From Burkholderiales bacterium (GTDB lineage: Bacteria > Pseudomonadota > Gammaproteobacteria > Burkholderiales > Burkholderiaceae_C), in the NCBI GenBank assembly GCA_947474415.1, contig CANJKD010000001.1, forward strand, positions 1 to 18,685: a stretch of 18,685 nucleotides of DNA, in the 5' to 3' direction. Within the stretch, counting starts at the first letter, position 1. Each line of letters opens with the position of its first letter. The notes below the pieces were generated by a model. That model searched no databases. It saw nothing but the letters and a program-made list of their open reading frames with translations, and was not told the DNA's origin. The translations under genes and the position numbers were made by a program. Below are positions 1 through 7,333 of the stretch, piece after piece.

Positions 1-1
1 G

Positions 2-628
2 ATCGGTCAACTCTCGGGTGAATGGGTGCTCAAGCACGTGACGGGCAAGACCGGCAAAATTCTCGAGGTGCGCGGGCTGCCGGGCAATTCGGTGGACCGG
101 GACCGCCACCTGGGCTTCCGCAAGGTGATGGAGGCGCCGGGCAACAAGTTCGAAATCGTCGAGGTGGTCGGCAACTGGGACGACGGCACGGCGCAGAAGG
201 TCGTCGCTGACGCGGTGGCAGTGCACAAGACCTTCGATGGCATGTTCGTCCAGGGTGGATCGACCGGAGCCGTGCGCGCGCTGATCGATGCCAAGCACAA
301 GATGATTCCGGTGGCTGGCGAAGCCGAGAACGGGTTCCGCAAGCTTTGCGCCGAGCGTGCCAAGGATGGCCTGCTGTGCATCTCGCTCGGCCAGTCGCCC
401 GGGCTGGTGGCGATATCGATGAAGGCGGCGGTTTCGGCGCTGCAGGGCAGGGTGATGCCGCAGTTGATCGCGGTGCCGATCCCCCAGGTCAGCCACCCCA
501 ACTTCAAGGCCGGCGAGAACTTCTACCCGGCTCTGACCGACAATTTCTTCACCACCAATGCCTTTCCTGCCTGCGGCGTGAACCTGAAGGACACTGAAAT
601 CATGAGCAAGGACGAGAAGAACAACTGA
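2..628 (+). CDS. Sugar ABC transporter periplasmic substrate-binding protein (3' part)
   Basis: The gene is cut by the window edge; the reading frame is open from base 2 to the TGA at 626-628, giving the last 208 residues. It looks like the C-terminal part of a ribose/galactose-type binding protein (Peripla_BP_4 fold). Visible blocks are a GKILEVRGLPGNSVDRDR strand-helix unit, a region DGMFVQGGSTGAVRAL like the ligand-contact segment of this family, and an ISMKAAVSALQG helix near the end. Such proteins bind a monosaccharide in the periplasm and deliver it to the membrane permeases, and the ATPase and two permeases follow directly. The signal peptide and N-lobe lie outside the window. The ligand cannot be read from the sequence; the neighbouring genes suggest galactose, galactofuranose or a related sugar or lactone. 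Confidence 0.85.
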   Translation: MGQLSGEWVLKHVTGKTGKILEVRGLPGNSVDRDRHLGFRKVMEAPGNKFEIVEVVGNWDDGTAQKVVADAVAVHKTFDGMFVQGGSTGAVRALIDAKHKMIPVAGEAENGFRKLCAERAKDGLLCISLGQSPGLVAISMKAAVSALQGRVMPQLIAVPIPQVSHPNFKAGENFYPALTDNFFTTNAFPACGVNLKDTEIMSKDEKNN

Positions 629-637
629 AGCAAATCT

Positions 638-651
638 GGGCCTTCGGGCCC
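638..651 (+). other. Intergenic hairpin with TTCG tetraloop
   Basis: A 5-bp perfect GC stem (GGGCC/GGCCC) closes on a TTCG tetraloop, ten bases after the binding-protein stop codon. No T-run follows, so it is not a typical intrinsic terminator. Stable hairpins after binding-protein genes are known to protect the upstream mRNA segment and to lower expression of the membrane genes downstream (as in malE-malF). That role here is inference. Confidence 0.5.
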
Positions 652-691
652 CGACTGCGTCCGCGCCGTGTGCGGATGCGGATGCCTCTTT

Positions 692-2233
692 ATGCAGCCC
701 GTCCTCGAACTGATCGACGTTTCCAAGCGCTATGGCGGCGTGCGCGCACTCGAGCGCGCACGCTTTGCCTGCGCAGCCGGTCGCGTGCATGCCGTGCTCG
801 GCGAAAACGGGGCCGGCAAGTCCACCCTGATCAAGATAATGGCCGGCGTGGTGCAGCCAGACGAGGGGCGCATCGTTCTGCAGGGCCAGGAGCGACGCTT
901 CGCTCATCCGCAGGATGCGGTCGGTGCCGGCATCGCGTGCATCTTCCAGGAGTTGTCGCTGATGCCTGACCTCAGCGTCGCCGACAACATCTGCATCACC
1001 AACCCGCCGCAGCGCTTCGGCTTCATCGACGCCCGGGCCCAACGGCGCATTGCCGAGGCCGCGCTGGCACGTGCCGGTGCCGAGGACATTCATCCGCTGG
1101 CGCCGGTCGGCAGTCTGTCGCTGTCGCGCCGCCAGATGGTCGAGATCGCCAAGGCGCTGGCGCGCGAACCGAAGATCCTGATCCTCGACGAAGCGACCTC
1201 GGCGCTGACGGAGGCCGATGTGCGGCGCGTGTTCGCGCTGTTGAAACGCCTGCGCGACGAAGGCATGGCGATCGTCTATATCTCGCACCGGATGCACGAG
1301 ATCGCCGAACTCGCCGACGACTGCTCGGTGTTCCGCAACGGCCGTCACGTCGCGACCTTCCTCGCCGGCGCCAAGACCGACACCGAGACCGTCGAATTGA
1401 TGATCGGCCGCGAGGTGCGCCATGCCTATCCGGCCAAGCCGGCATCGCTGGGCGCTGCCGACGGCTCGGCGCAGAAGGTCGACAGCGGCAGGCCACCTGC
1501 GCTGGCGGTGGAAGGCCTGAGCTGGGGCGGCCGCCTGCACGACATCTCGCTGTCGGTGCGCAGCGGCGAGATCGTCGGCCTCGGTGGCCTCGACGGCCAG
1601 GGCCAGCGCGAGTTCTTCTTCGCCCTCTTCGGCGTACTGCGGGGCGTCAGCGGCCGGATCAGCGTTGACGGCAAACCGGTGGTCAGCCACAGCCCGCGAG
1701 CGGCCAAGCGGCCCGCCGTCGGCATCGCGCTGGTGCCCGAAGACCGCAAGACCGACGGCCTGATGCTGCCGATGAGCGTGCGCGACAACCTCTGCCTCGC
1801 CGCGCTCGACCGTCTGAGCCGGTTCGGCGTCATCCGCTCCGCCGCGGAAGCGAGCGCGACTGCGCAGGTGATGAAGCAACTGGCCATCAAGTGCCCGGAC
1901 GCCGGCGACGCGGTCGGCACCCTGTCGGGCGGCAACCAGCAGAAGGTGGTGATCGCGAAGTGGCTGCTCAACGCGCCACGCATCATCCTGCTCAACGACC
2001 CGACGCGCGGCATCGACGTCGGCACCAAGCAGGAAATCTATTTGCTGCTGCGCCAACTGGCCGAGGCCGGCGCGGCGGTGTTGCTTTACTCGACCGACTA
2101 CGCTGAACTCATCGGCTGCTGCGACCGCGTCGGGGTGTTTTTCGACGGGCGCGTCGTGCGCTGGCTGCAGGGGGATGAGATGACCGAACACGCCCTGGTG
2201 GCGAGCGCGCTGAACATGGTGCCGGGCTCATGA
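692..2233 (+). CDS. Sugar ABC transporter ATP-binding protein, two-domain (RbsA/YtfR-like)
   Basis: This 513-residue cytoplasmic protein has two nucleotide-binding domains in one chain, the usual length for the RbsA/MglA/XylG class that energises monosaccharide import. Domain 1 has Walker A GENGAGKST (residues 37-45), a Q-loop in IFQELSLMPDLS, a degenerate signature SLSRRQ, and Walker B ILILDEATS (D166, E167). Domain 2 has the family's usual Lys-less Walker A (GLGGLDGQGQRE, 296-307) and a good LSGGNQQ signature (411-417). Its Walker B reads ILLNDPTRG, so the usual Asp-Glu pair is Asn435-Asp436. I chose the ATG at 692 because homology begins at once (VLELIDVSKRYGG). A GTG at 668 would add eight residues (CGCGCLF), and neither start has a clear ribosome site. 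It ends in an ATGA overlap with the first permease, so the two are probably translationally coupled. Confidence 0.93.
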   Translation: MQPVLELIDVSKRYGGVRALERARFACAAGRVHAVLGENGAGKSTLIKIMAGVVQPDEGRIVLQGQERRFAHPQDAVGAGIACIFQELSLMPDLSVADNICITNPPQRFGFIDARAQRRIAEAALARAGAEDIHPLAPVGSLSLSRRQMVEIAKALAREPKILILDEATSALTEADVRRVFALLKRLRDEGMAIVYISHRMHEIAELADDCSVFRNGRHVATFLAGAKTDTETVELMIGREVRHAYPAKPASLGAADGSAQKVDSGRPPALAVEGLSWGGRLHDISLSVRSGEIVGLGGLDGQGQREFFFALFGVLRGVSGRISVDGKPVVSHSPRAAKRPAVGIALVPEDRKTDGLMLPMSVRDNLCLAALDRLSRFGVIRSAAEASATAQVMKQLAIKCPDAGDAVGTLSGGNQQKVVIAKWLLNAPRIILLNDPTRGIDVGTKQEIYLLLRQLAEAGAAVLLYSTDYAELIGCCDRVGVFFDGRVVRWLQGDEMTEHALVASALNMVPGS

Positions 2234-3216
2234 AGCGCGACGAATTCAGCTATCACCTCCGTCGCCATCGAGGCGCCTACGCGGCGACGGCGATGTTCGT
2301 GTTCGTCTTCGCGCTCTACATCGTCAACCACCAGGTCGGCTGGACGGTTCCAGTGATCACGACCGCCGCCAACAAAGGCGTGCTGCTCGCCATCGTCGCG
2401 ATAGCGCAGACGCTGCCGGTGCTGACCTCGGGCATCGACCTGTCCGTGGGCATGGTGTTCGTGCTCACCAATTGCGTCGCGTCGCACCTTGTCGTCGGCA
2501 CGCCGCTTCAGGCCGCGCTCGGCTGCGTGGCCGTGCTTGCCATCGGTGCGCTGTGTGGGCTGGTCAACGGTCTGATCATCGTCTACGGCCGGCTGCAACC
2601 GATCATCACGACGCTGGCCACCGGTACGGTGTACTACGGCATCTCGCTGGGGCTGCGGCCCGTGCCAGGAGGCGCCGTTCAGACCGACCTCGCCGACGCG
2701 CTGACGGGCGCGCCGCTGCTGGGCATTCCGTCGCTGATTCTCGTGCTCGCAGCGGTCGTCCTGTGCATCTGGGTGCCCTATCGGCGCTCGACGATCGGCC
2801 GCGCTGCGCTCGCCATCGGCTCGGCCGAAGGCGCGGCTTACATGTCGGGCGTACCGCTGTCCCGCGCCAAGATCGTCGCCTACACGCTGGCGGGTCTGCT
2901 GGCGTCGATCGGTGGCTTGCTGCTCACTTTCGTCACCTATTCGGGCGAAGCCTCTGCGGCGATCGGCGGCACCTACACACTGAATTCGATTGCCGCGGTC
3001 GTCATTGGTGGCACCTCGCTGGCCGGCGGTGCGGGATCGGCGATCGGTTCGATCTTCGGCGCCTTCGTGCTGCGCACCATCGGCGACCTGCTGTTCGTGT
3101 TCGACCTCGAGCCGCTCTGGCAACCGTTGTTCCAGGGCCTGATCCTGCTCGTCGCCGTGAGCCTGGGTGCCTTGCAACTGCTCAAGATCGGCAACCGACT
3201 GGAATTGTTCCGATGA
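2230..3216 (+). CDS. Sugar ABC transporter permease 1 (RbsC/YtfT-like)
   Basis: This 328-residue inner-membrane protein of the BPD_transp_2 (RbsC/AraH) family has about nine or ten hydrophobic segments. The first runs from about residue 17 (YAATAMFVFVFALYIV). Conserved family blocks are LPVLTSGIDLSVGMVF (about 62-77) and the GLVNGLIIVYGRLQPIITTLAT loop. Near the C-terminus is TLNSIAAVVIGGTSLAGGAGSAIGS, the block expected to face the ATPase. It overlaps the ATPase gene by ATGA and the next permease by ATGA, a sign of tight operon structure. With the second permease it should form a heterodimeric channel, as YtfT-YjfF do. The pore substrate cannot be told from the sequence. Confidence 0.93.
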   Translation: MKRDEFSYHLRRHRGAYAATAMFVFVFALYIVNHQVGWTVPVITTAANKGVLLAIVAIAQTLPVLTSGIDLSVGMVFVLTNCVASHLVVGTPLQAALGCVAVLAIGALCGLVNGLIIVYGRLQPIITTLATGTVYYGISLGLRPVPGGAVQTDLADALTGAPLLGIPSLILVLAAVVLCIWVPYRRSTIGRAALAIGSAEGAAYMSGVPLSRAKIVAYTLAGLLASIGGLLLTFVTYSGEASAAIGGTYTLNSIAAVVIGGTSLAGGAGSAIGSIFGAFVLRTIGDLLFVFDLEPLWQPLFQGLILLVAVSLGALQLLKIGNRLELFR

Positions 3217-4187
3217 CGTCCGCCGCGCTCGTGCTGCGGCTGCGCCGCTCGGGGCAGTTGCCAGTGCTCGCTGCCGCGCTCTGCACACTGGTACTGCTGC
3301 TCGCCGGCAGCCTGTATTCGAGCAACTTCCTGTCGGCCGACTACCTGCTTCTGCAGTTGCAGATCGCCTCCTTTCTCGGCGTCGTCGCCACCGGCGCGAT
3401 GCTCGTCATCCTGCTCGGCGGTATCGACCTGTCGGTGCCCTGGGTCGTGACCGTCGGTGGCGTGATGTCGGCGGCGTCAGCGGGCTGGTGGGGCGGTGCC
3501 GTGGCCGACTTCGCGATCCCGATCGGCATCGCTTGCGGCGCGCTGCTTGGACTCGTCAACGGCATCGGCGTCGCCTACCTGCGCGTGCCGTCGATGATCT
3601 TCACACTCGGCGTCAACGCTGTCGCGCAGGGCCTGATCGTCGTCCACACCGGCGGCTTCGCGCCGCAGGACCGCGCGACGCCCGTGATGCACCTGATCGC
3701 GACCGGCCGCTCCGTGCTGGGCATGCCCAACGCGCTGCTGGTCTGGGTCGCCGTTGGCGCGGCGACGCTGTTCCTGCTCCATTGCACGACGCTGGGCCGA
3801 GCGATCTACGCCGTCGGCAACCGTGAGCGCGCGGCCTACCTGTCGGGCATCGACACGCGGCGCGTCACGCTGCTGTGCTTCGTGATTGCCGGCGCGTGTT
3901 CGGCGGCGGCCGGCGTGCTGCTCACCGGCTACGCAACCAAGGCCTACCAGGCGATGGGCGACTCCTACCTGCTGCCGGCGATTGCTGCGGTCGTGCTCGG
4001 CGGCACGCACATCCTCGGTGGCCGCGGGTCCTACCTTGGCACCGTCGTCGGAGTCGTGCTGATCACGCTCCTGCAGTCGATCCTGTCGGTGATGCAAATT
4101 CCGGAGATGGGGCGCCAGGTGATCTACGGTACGGTGATCATCGTCATGTTGTTGCTCTACGGCCGGGGCCGGCCTCACTCGGAATGA
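3213..4187 (+). CDS. Sugar ABC transporter permease 2 (RbsC/YjfF-like)
   Basis: This 324-residue inner-membrane permease is in the same family as its neighbour but clearly diverged from it. It shares the blocks VILLGGIDLSVPWVVTVGG (about residues 66-84), GLVNGIGVAYLRVPSMIFTLG and LPAIAAVVLGGTHILGGRGSY. I start it at the ATG that overlaps the upstream stop (ATGA), with GGAA at 3201-3204 eight bases before it. The frame stays open far upstream, but that part is only the shadow of permease 1. Two RbsC-type permeases with one double ATPase is the gene arrangement of the galactofuranose transporter ytfQRT-yjfF; ribose and arabinose systems usually have only one permease gene. This is the main hint that the substrate is galactose-related. 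The gene ends 41 bases before the lactonase gene. Confidence 0.92.
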   Translation: MTSAALVLRLRRSGQLPVLAAALCTLVLLLAGSLYSSNFLSADYLLLQLQIASFLGVVATGAMLVILLGGIDLSVPWVVTVGGVMSAASAGWWGGAVADFAIPIGIACGALLGLVNGIGVAYLRVPSMIFTLGVNAVAQGLIVVHTGGFAPQDRATPVMHLIATGRSVLGMPNALLVWVAVGAATLFLLHCTTLGRAIYAVGNRERAAYLSGIDTRRVTLLCFVIAGACSAAAGVLLTGYATKAYQAMGDSYLLPAIAAVVLGGTHILGGRGSYLGTVVGVVLITLLQSILSVMQIPEMGRQVIYGTVIIVMLLLYGRGRPHSE

Positions 4188-4228
4188 GAGCGGAGTGAGA
4201 ACAGGCTTGGCAAACGAGGAGTGCTGAG

Positions 4229-5191
4229 ATGGTGATTGCGCTGAACCAAGACTTCGAAGTGATCGACCCGCGGTTTCGCCGGCTGGTCATGCCCAACGTG
4301 CATGTCGAGAAGCTCTACAACGGTTGCCGGTGGGCCGAAGGGCCGGCCTGGTTCGCTGGCGGGCGCTACCTGGTCTGGTCGGACATCCCGAACGACCGCA
4401 TGATGCGTTGGGATGAGACGGATGCCTCGGTCTCGGTGTTCCGCCAGCCGGCGATGAACGCGAACGGCCACACGGTCGATGCCGAAGGCCGGCTCGTCTC
4501 CTGCGAACACGGCGGCCGCTGCCTTTCGCGCACCGGGCACGACGGGCGGCGCGTCGTGCTCGCCGATCGCGTCGACGGCAAGCGCTTCAATTCGCCGAAC
4601 GACGTGGTTGTCAAGTCCGACGGCAGCATCTGGTTCACAGACCCGAGCTACGGCATCGACTCCGACTACGAAGGCGACGCTGCGGCGAGCGAGATCGGCG
4701 CCTGCCGCGTCTACCGGTTCGATCCGGCCAGCGGCGCGGTGAGCGTCGTCGCTGACGGCTTTGTACAGCCGAACGGTCTGGCGTTCTCGCCCGACGAGTC
4801 GCTGCTCTACATCGTCGATACCGGTGCGACGCATCGCGAGGACGGCCCGCACCATGTGCGGCGCTTCATGCTGTCGCCCGACGGCAGCACGCTGTCCGGC
4901 GGCGAGGTATTCGCGACCTGCGACGCCGGCCTCTACGACGGCCTGCGCGTCGACTGCCATGGAAATCTGTGGCTCTCCGCAGGCGACGGCGTTCATTGCC
5001 ATGCCAGCGACGGCACGCTGCTCGGCAAGATCCGCATCGCCGAGACGGTGGCCAACCTTTGTTTCGGCGGCGCGAAGCTGAACCGGATGTTCATCTGCGC
5101 GACAACTTCGCTGTACGCGGTGTACCTGAATACCGCTGCGGCGCCGGCGCTGTTGCCGCCGGCGCCGAAGGGTGGGAGACTGACATCATGA
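4229..5191 (+). CDS. SMP-30/gluconolactonase-family sugar lactonase
   Basis: This 320-residue protein has no signal peptide and is a predicted cytoplasmic six-bladed beta-propeller of the SMP-30/gluconolactonase/LRE family. Members hydrolyse aldono-1,4- or 1,5-lactones to aldonic acids using one divalent metal. The expected metal and active-site residues are all present: E37 in WAEGPAW, N124-D125 in NSPNDVV, N182 in QPNGLAFSPD and D237 in YDGLRVD. The start has a good ribosome site (ACGAGGAG just upstream of the ATG, about 7 bases spacing). The gene follows the transporter and overlaps the amidohydrolase by ATGA. With the downstream dehydratase, kinase and aldolase genes it most likely opens the lactone made by an aldose dehydrogenase, for example galactonolactone. 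The exact lactone is inferred from context, and other SMP-30 members are esterases or organophosphatases. Confidence 0.88.
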   Translation: MVIALNQDFEVIDPRFRRLVMPNVHVEKLYNGCRWAEGPAWFAGGRYLVWSDIPNDRMMRWDETDASVSVFRQPAMNANGHTVDAEGRLVSCEHGGRCLSRTGHDGRRVVLADRVDGKRFNSPNDVVVKSDGSIWFTDPSYGIDSDYEGDAAASEIGACRVYRFDPASGAVSVVADGFVQPNGLAFSPDESLLYIVDTGATHREDGPHHVRRFMLSPDGSTLSGGEVFATCDAGLYDGLRVDCHGNLWLSAGDGVHCHASDGTLLGKIRIAETVANLCFGGAKLNRMFICATTSLYAVYLNTAAAPALLPPAPKGGRLTS

Positions 5192-6438
5192 AGACCCTCA
5201 TCGTCAACGCCCGCATTTGGGATGGCAGCGGGCAGGCGCCCTACGCCGGAGAGTTGCTCATCGCCGGCTGCCACATCGAAGCGGTGGCGCATGGCGCCTG
5301 CGCCCTGGCCGCCGACGGCGTGCGCAGGCTCGACGCACGCGGCATGACGGTCATGCCCGGTCTCGTCGAAGGCCATGCGCATCTGTCGTTCTGCGGCGCG
5401 GCGAAAAACACCGACCTCGGCGACATCCCGCCCGAGGAGCATGTGCTGGAGACCATGCACAACGCGCGCACGCTGCTCGAGGCCGGATTCACCAGCGCCT
5501 TCAGCGCGGCCAGTGCGAAGTTGCGCCTCGACGTTGTTGTGCGCAACCAGATCGACGCCGGCCGCATCCCGGGGCCGCGCCTGCGCGCGGCGGGCCCGGA
5601 GATCACCGTCAGCGGCGGGCTTGGCGACGACAACCGCCTGCACATGGAGCGCGGCAGCTTCGGCCTGGTGGCCGACGGGCCGGTGGCCGTTGCGCGTGCG
5701 GTGCGGCTGTGCATCCGCGAGGGCGTCGACAACATCAAGGTCAACATCTCGGGCGACGACTTCGTTTCCGCCAAGGGCGGCATGACGGTGATGCGCGAGG
5801 ACGAGGTGCGCATGGCCTGCGAGGTGGCACACGACTTCGGCAAAACGGTCGCGGCGCACGCGCGCGCGTCCAACGCCGTGCTGCGCGCACTGGCCTGTGG
5901 CGTCGACGTGATCTACCACTGCGAACTCGCCGATGCGCAGGCGCTCGACGCGCTGGAAGCCGCGCGTGATCGCGTCTTCGTCGGCCCGGCGATCGGCCTC
6001 ATCCACAACACCCTGTACGAGGCCGAGGCCTGGGGGATTACGCGCGAGATGGCGAGTGCGATGGGCATGCAACGCTGCCTGGAGAACGCACAGCGCACCT
6101 ACGAGCAGATGCGTCGGCGCGGCATTCGTGTCGTGATCGGCGGCGACTACGGGTTCGCCTGGACACCGCAGGGCACGAACGCGCGCGACATCGAGCACTT
6201 CGTGAACCTCTTCGGCTACTCCGCGAGCGAAGCCCTGCAATGCGCTACGCGCATCGGCGGGGAACTGATGGGGCTGCCGCTCGGCGAACTGAAGGCGGGC
6301 TACCTGGCCGACCTGCTCGTCATCGACGGCGACCCGCTGCGCGATGTGCGCGTGCTGCAAGACAAGGAACGGCTGAAGGCAATCATGAAGGACGGTAGCC
6401 TGTTCAAGAACCTGCTCGACGACGCGCCGGCCGCATGA
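5188..6438 (+). CDS. Metal-dependent amidohydrolase (imidazolonepropionase-like, COG1228 type)
   Basis: This 416-residue protein is an intact amidohydrolase-superfamily TIM-barrel enzyme with the flanking small beta-domain (residues 1-56 and the C-terminal LGELKAGYLADLLVIDGDPL strands). The metal ligands are readable: HAH at 63-65 in GLVEGHAHL, K184 in NIKVNISG (probably carboxylated and bridging two metals), H224 in AAHARA, H244 in IYHCEL, and D320 in IGGDYG. The closest recognisable group is the imidazolonepropionase-related set that includes Xaa-Pro carboxypeptidases and prolidases. There is no signal peptide. I start it at the ATG overlapping the lactonase stop (ATGA), with GGGAG at 5174-5178 nine bases before. 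Its role in a sugar-acid operon is unknown. It might open a lactam, cyclic ester or amide of the imported compound. I do not assign a substrate. Confidence 0.88.
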   Translation: MKTLIVNARIWDGSGQAPYAGELLIAGCHIEAVAHGACALAADGVRRLDARGMTVMPGLVEGHAHLSFCGAAKNTDLGDIPPEEHVLETMHNARTLLEAGFTSAFSAASAKLRLDVVVRNQIDAGRIPGPRLRAAGPEITVSGGLGDDNRLHMERGSFGLVADGPVAVARAVRLCIREGVDNIKVNISGDDFVSAKGGMTVMREDEVRMACEVAHDFGKTVAAHARASNAVLRALACGVDVIYHCELADAQALDALEAARDRVFVGPAIGLIHNTLYEAEAWGITREMASAMGMQRCLENAQRTYEQMRRRGIRVVIGGDYGFAWTPQGTNARDIEHFVNLFGYSASEALQCATRIGGELMGLPLGELKAGYLADLLVIDGDPLRDVRVLQDKERLKAIMKDGSLFKNLLDDAPAA

Positions 6439-6450
6439 TGCGGCGCGCCG

Positions 6451-7203
6451 TCAGCGCTGTGGCGCTGGCAGGGTGCGCGCTGGCGCCGAGAGCGACGGCA
6501 GCTTGCGCCGTGAGGTGAATACGGCGGAGATGTCCTGCGCCGCTGCGTCGATCAGCACCAGGATCGCGCGCTCGGCGGCGTCGGGTGCGCGCGCGACCAC
6601 GGCGTCCAGCACGGCCCGGTGCAGGGGCAGCGAATGCAGCGCGCTATCGACGCGCGAGGTCGAGATCTCGAAACTGGTGCGCAGCAGCGCACCCAGCGCC
6701 TTGCCCATCTGGACCAGCATCGCGTTGTGGCTGGCACGCAGCAGGCCCTGGTGAAAGCGCAGGTCGGGGGTGACATAGTCGCCACCGCGTTCGATAGCCA
6801 GGCGCATGGTGGCGAACGCGTCTTCGAGTTCGGTGATGTCGCCCTTGGTCGCACGCTGCGCGGCCAGGCGCACGGCGGCGGGTTCGACGACGCGCCGCAA
6901 CTCCTGCAGGTCGCGCAGGAAAGGACGTGTCAGGCCGCTGCGGGACTTCCAGCGCACGACGTCGGAATCGAACCAGTTCCAGCTCTCCTCGGTCAATACG
7001 CGCGTGCCGAGTTTGGGCCCGGTGACGAGCAGCCCTTTGGCGACCAGCGATTTGACGGCCTCGCGCACCACCGTCCGGCTGACCGCCAGCGCCTCGCACA
7101 GCATGGGCTCTGGGGGCAGCGTCGTGCCACAGGGGTAGGTTCCAGAGACGATCTCTTGCCCGAGGCGGTCGAGCGCCTGGCGGTGCATGTTGCGCTCTGC
7201 CAT
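6451..7203 (-). CDS. GntR-family (FadR/DgoR-like) transcriptional regulator
   Basis: This 250-residue regulator has an N-terminal winged helix-turn-helix (about residues 6-70; core PPEPMLCEALAVSRTVVREAVKSL) and a C-terminal all-helical FCD ligand domain. In the FCD domain DLRFHQGLLRASHN and SLPLHRAVLDA carry the Asp/His residues that usually bind a metal near the effector. The segment WNWFDSDVVRWK after the DNA-binding domain resembles E. coli DgoR (WNYLDTDVLQW), the galactonate-responsive repressor of the dgo operon. I chose the ATG at 7203. A TTG at 7227 would add eight residues, and an ATG at 7188 would remove five. The gene is divergent from the dehydratase gene and converges on the amidohydrolase with only 12 bases between stops. 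It most likely represses the catabolic genes until a sugar acid binds; this is inference from family and position. Confidence 0.9.
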   Translation of the reverse strand: MAERNMHRQALDRLGQEIVSGTYPCGTTLPPEPMLCEALAVSRTVVREAVKSLVAKGLLVTGPKLGTRVLTEESWNWFDSDVVRWKSRSGLTRPFLRDLQELRRVVEPAAVRLAAQRATKGDITELEDAFATMRLAIERGGDYVTPDLRFHQGLLRASHNAMLVQMGKALGALLRTSFEISTSRVDSALHSLPLHRAVLDAVVARAPDAAERAILVLIDAAAQDISAVFTSRRKLPSLSAPARTLPAPQR

Positions 7204-7258
7204 GCCCCGCCACTCAGTCGTGGCCAAGGCTGGGGTGGCCTGGGCTGAAGACGCAATA

Positions 7259-7333
7259 CAGGCTCGGCATTTGAACGAAAAACTTAATCATCACATCATA
7301 ATACTCGCCTTTCTTTCGATGCAGGCTCGCCAT
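7259..7333 (+). repeat. 12-bp direct repeat flanking the dehydratase promoter
   Basis: CAGGCTCGGCAT (7259-7270) recurs as CAGGCTCGCCAT (7322-7333) with one mismatch, 63 bases start to start. The second copy runs into the dehydratase ATG. The pair brackets an AT-rich segment. It could be a pair of regulator half-sites or a small duplication; the sequence alone does not decide. Confidence 0.4.
7271..7304 (+). promoter_or_regulatory. AT-rich putative promoter/operator of the dehydratase-dgoK-dgoA operon
   Basis: This AT-rich island in GC-rich DNA lies in the space between the divergent GntR and dehydratase genes. TTGAAC (7271-7276) is a fair -35 box. CATAAT (7297-7302) is a fair -10, but the spacing is 20 bases; CATCAT at 7294-7299 would give 17. 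The segment AATCATCACATCATAAT contains a repeated ATCA element. Binding by the adjacent GntR protein is a guess from position; no clean FadR-type palindrome is visible. Confidence 0.4.

Noticed and set aside
2472..3212. N-terminal extension of permease 2 running through permease 1
   Set aside because: The residues before the ATG at 3213 are an Arg/Ala-rich shadow; the ATGA overlap and family length support the shorter start.
2098..3288. Open frame of 396 codons antisense to permease 1
   Set aside because: Arg/Gln/Asp-rich translation without recognisable domains, mirrored from a membrane-protein gene.
6439..6450. CGGCGCGCCG palindrome as a terminator between the convergent amidohydrolase and GntR genes
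   Set aside because: It has no loop and no T-run; a perfect 10-base GC palindrome is unremarkable in DNA of this composition.
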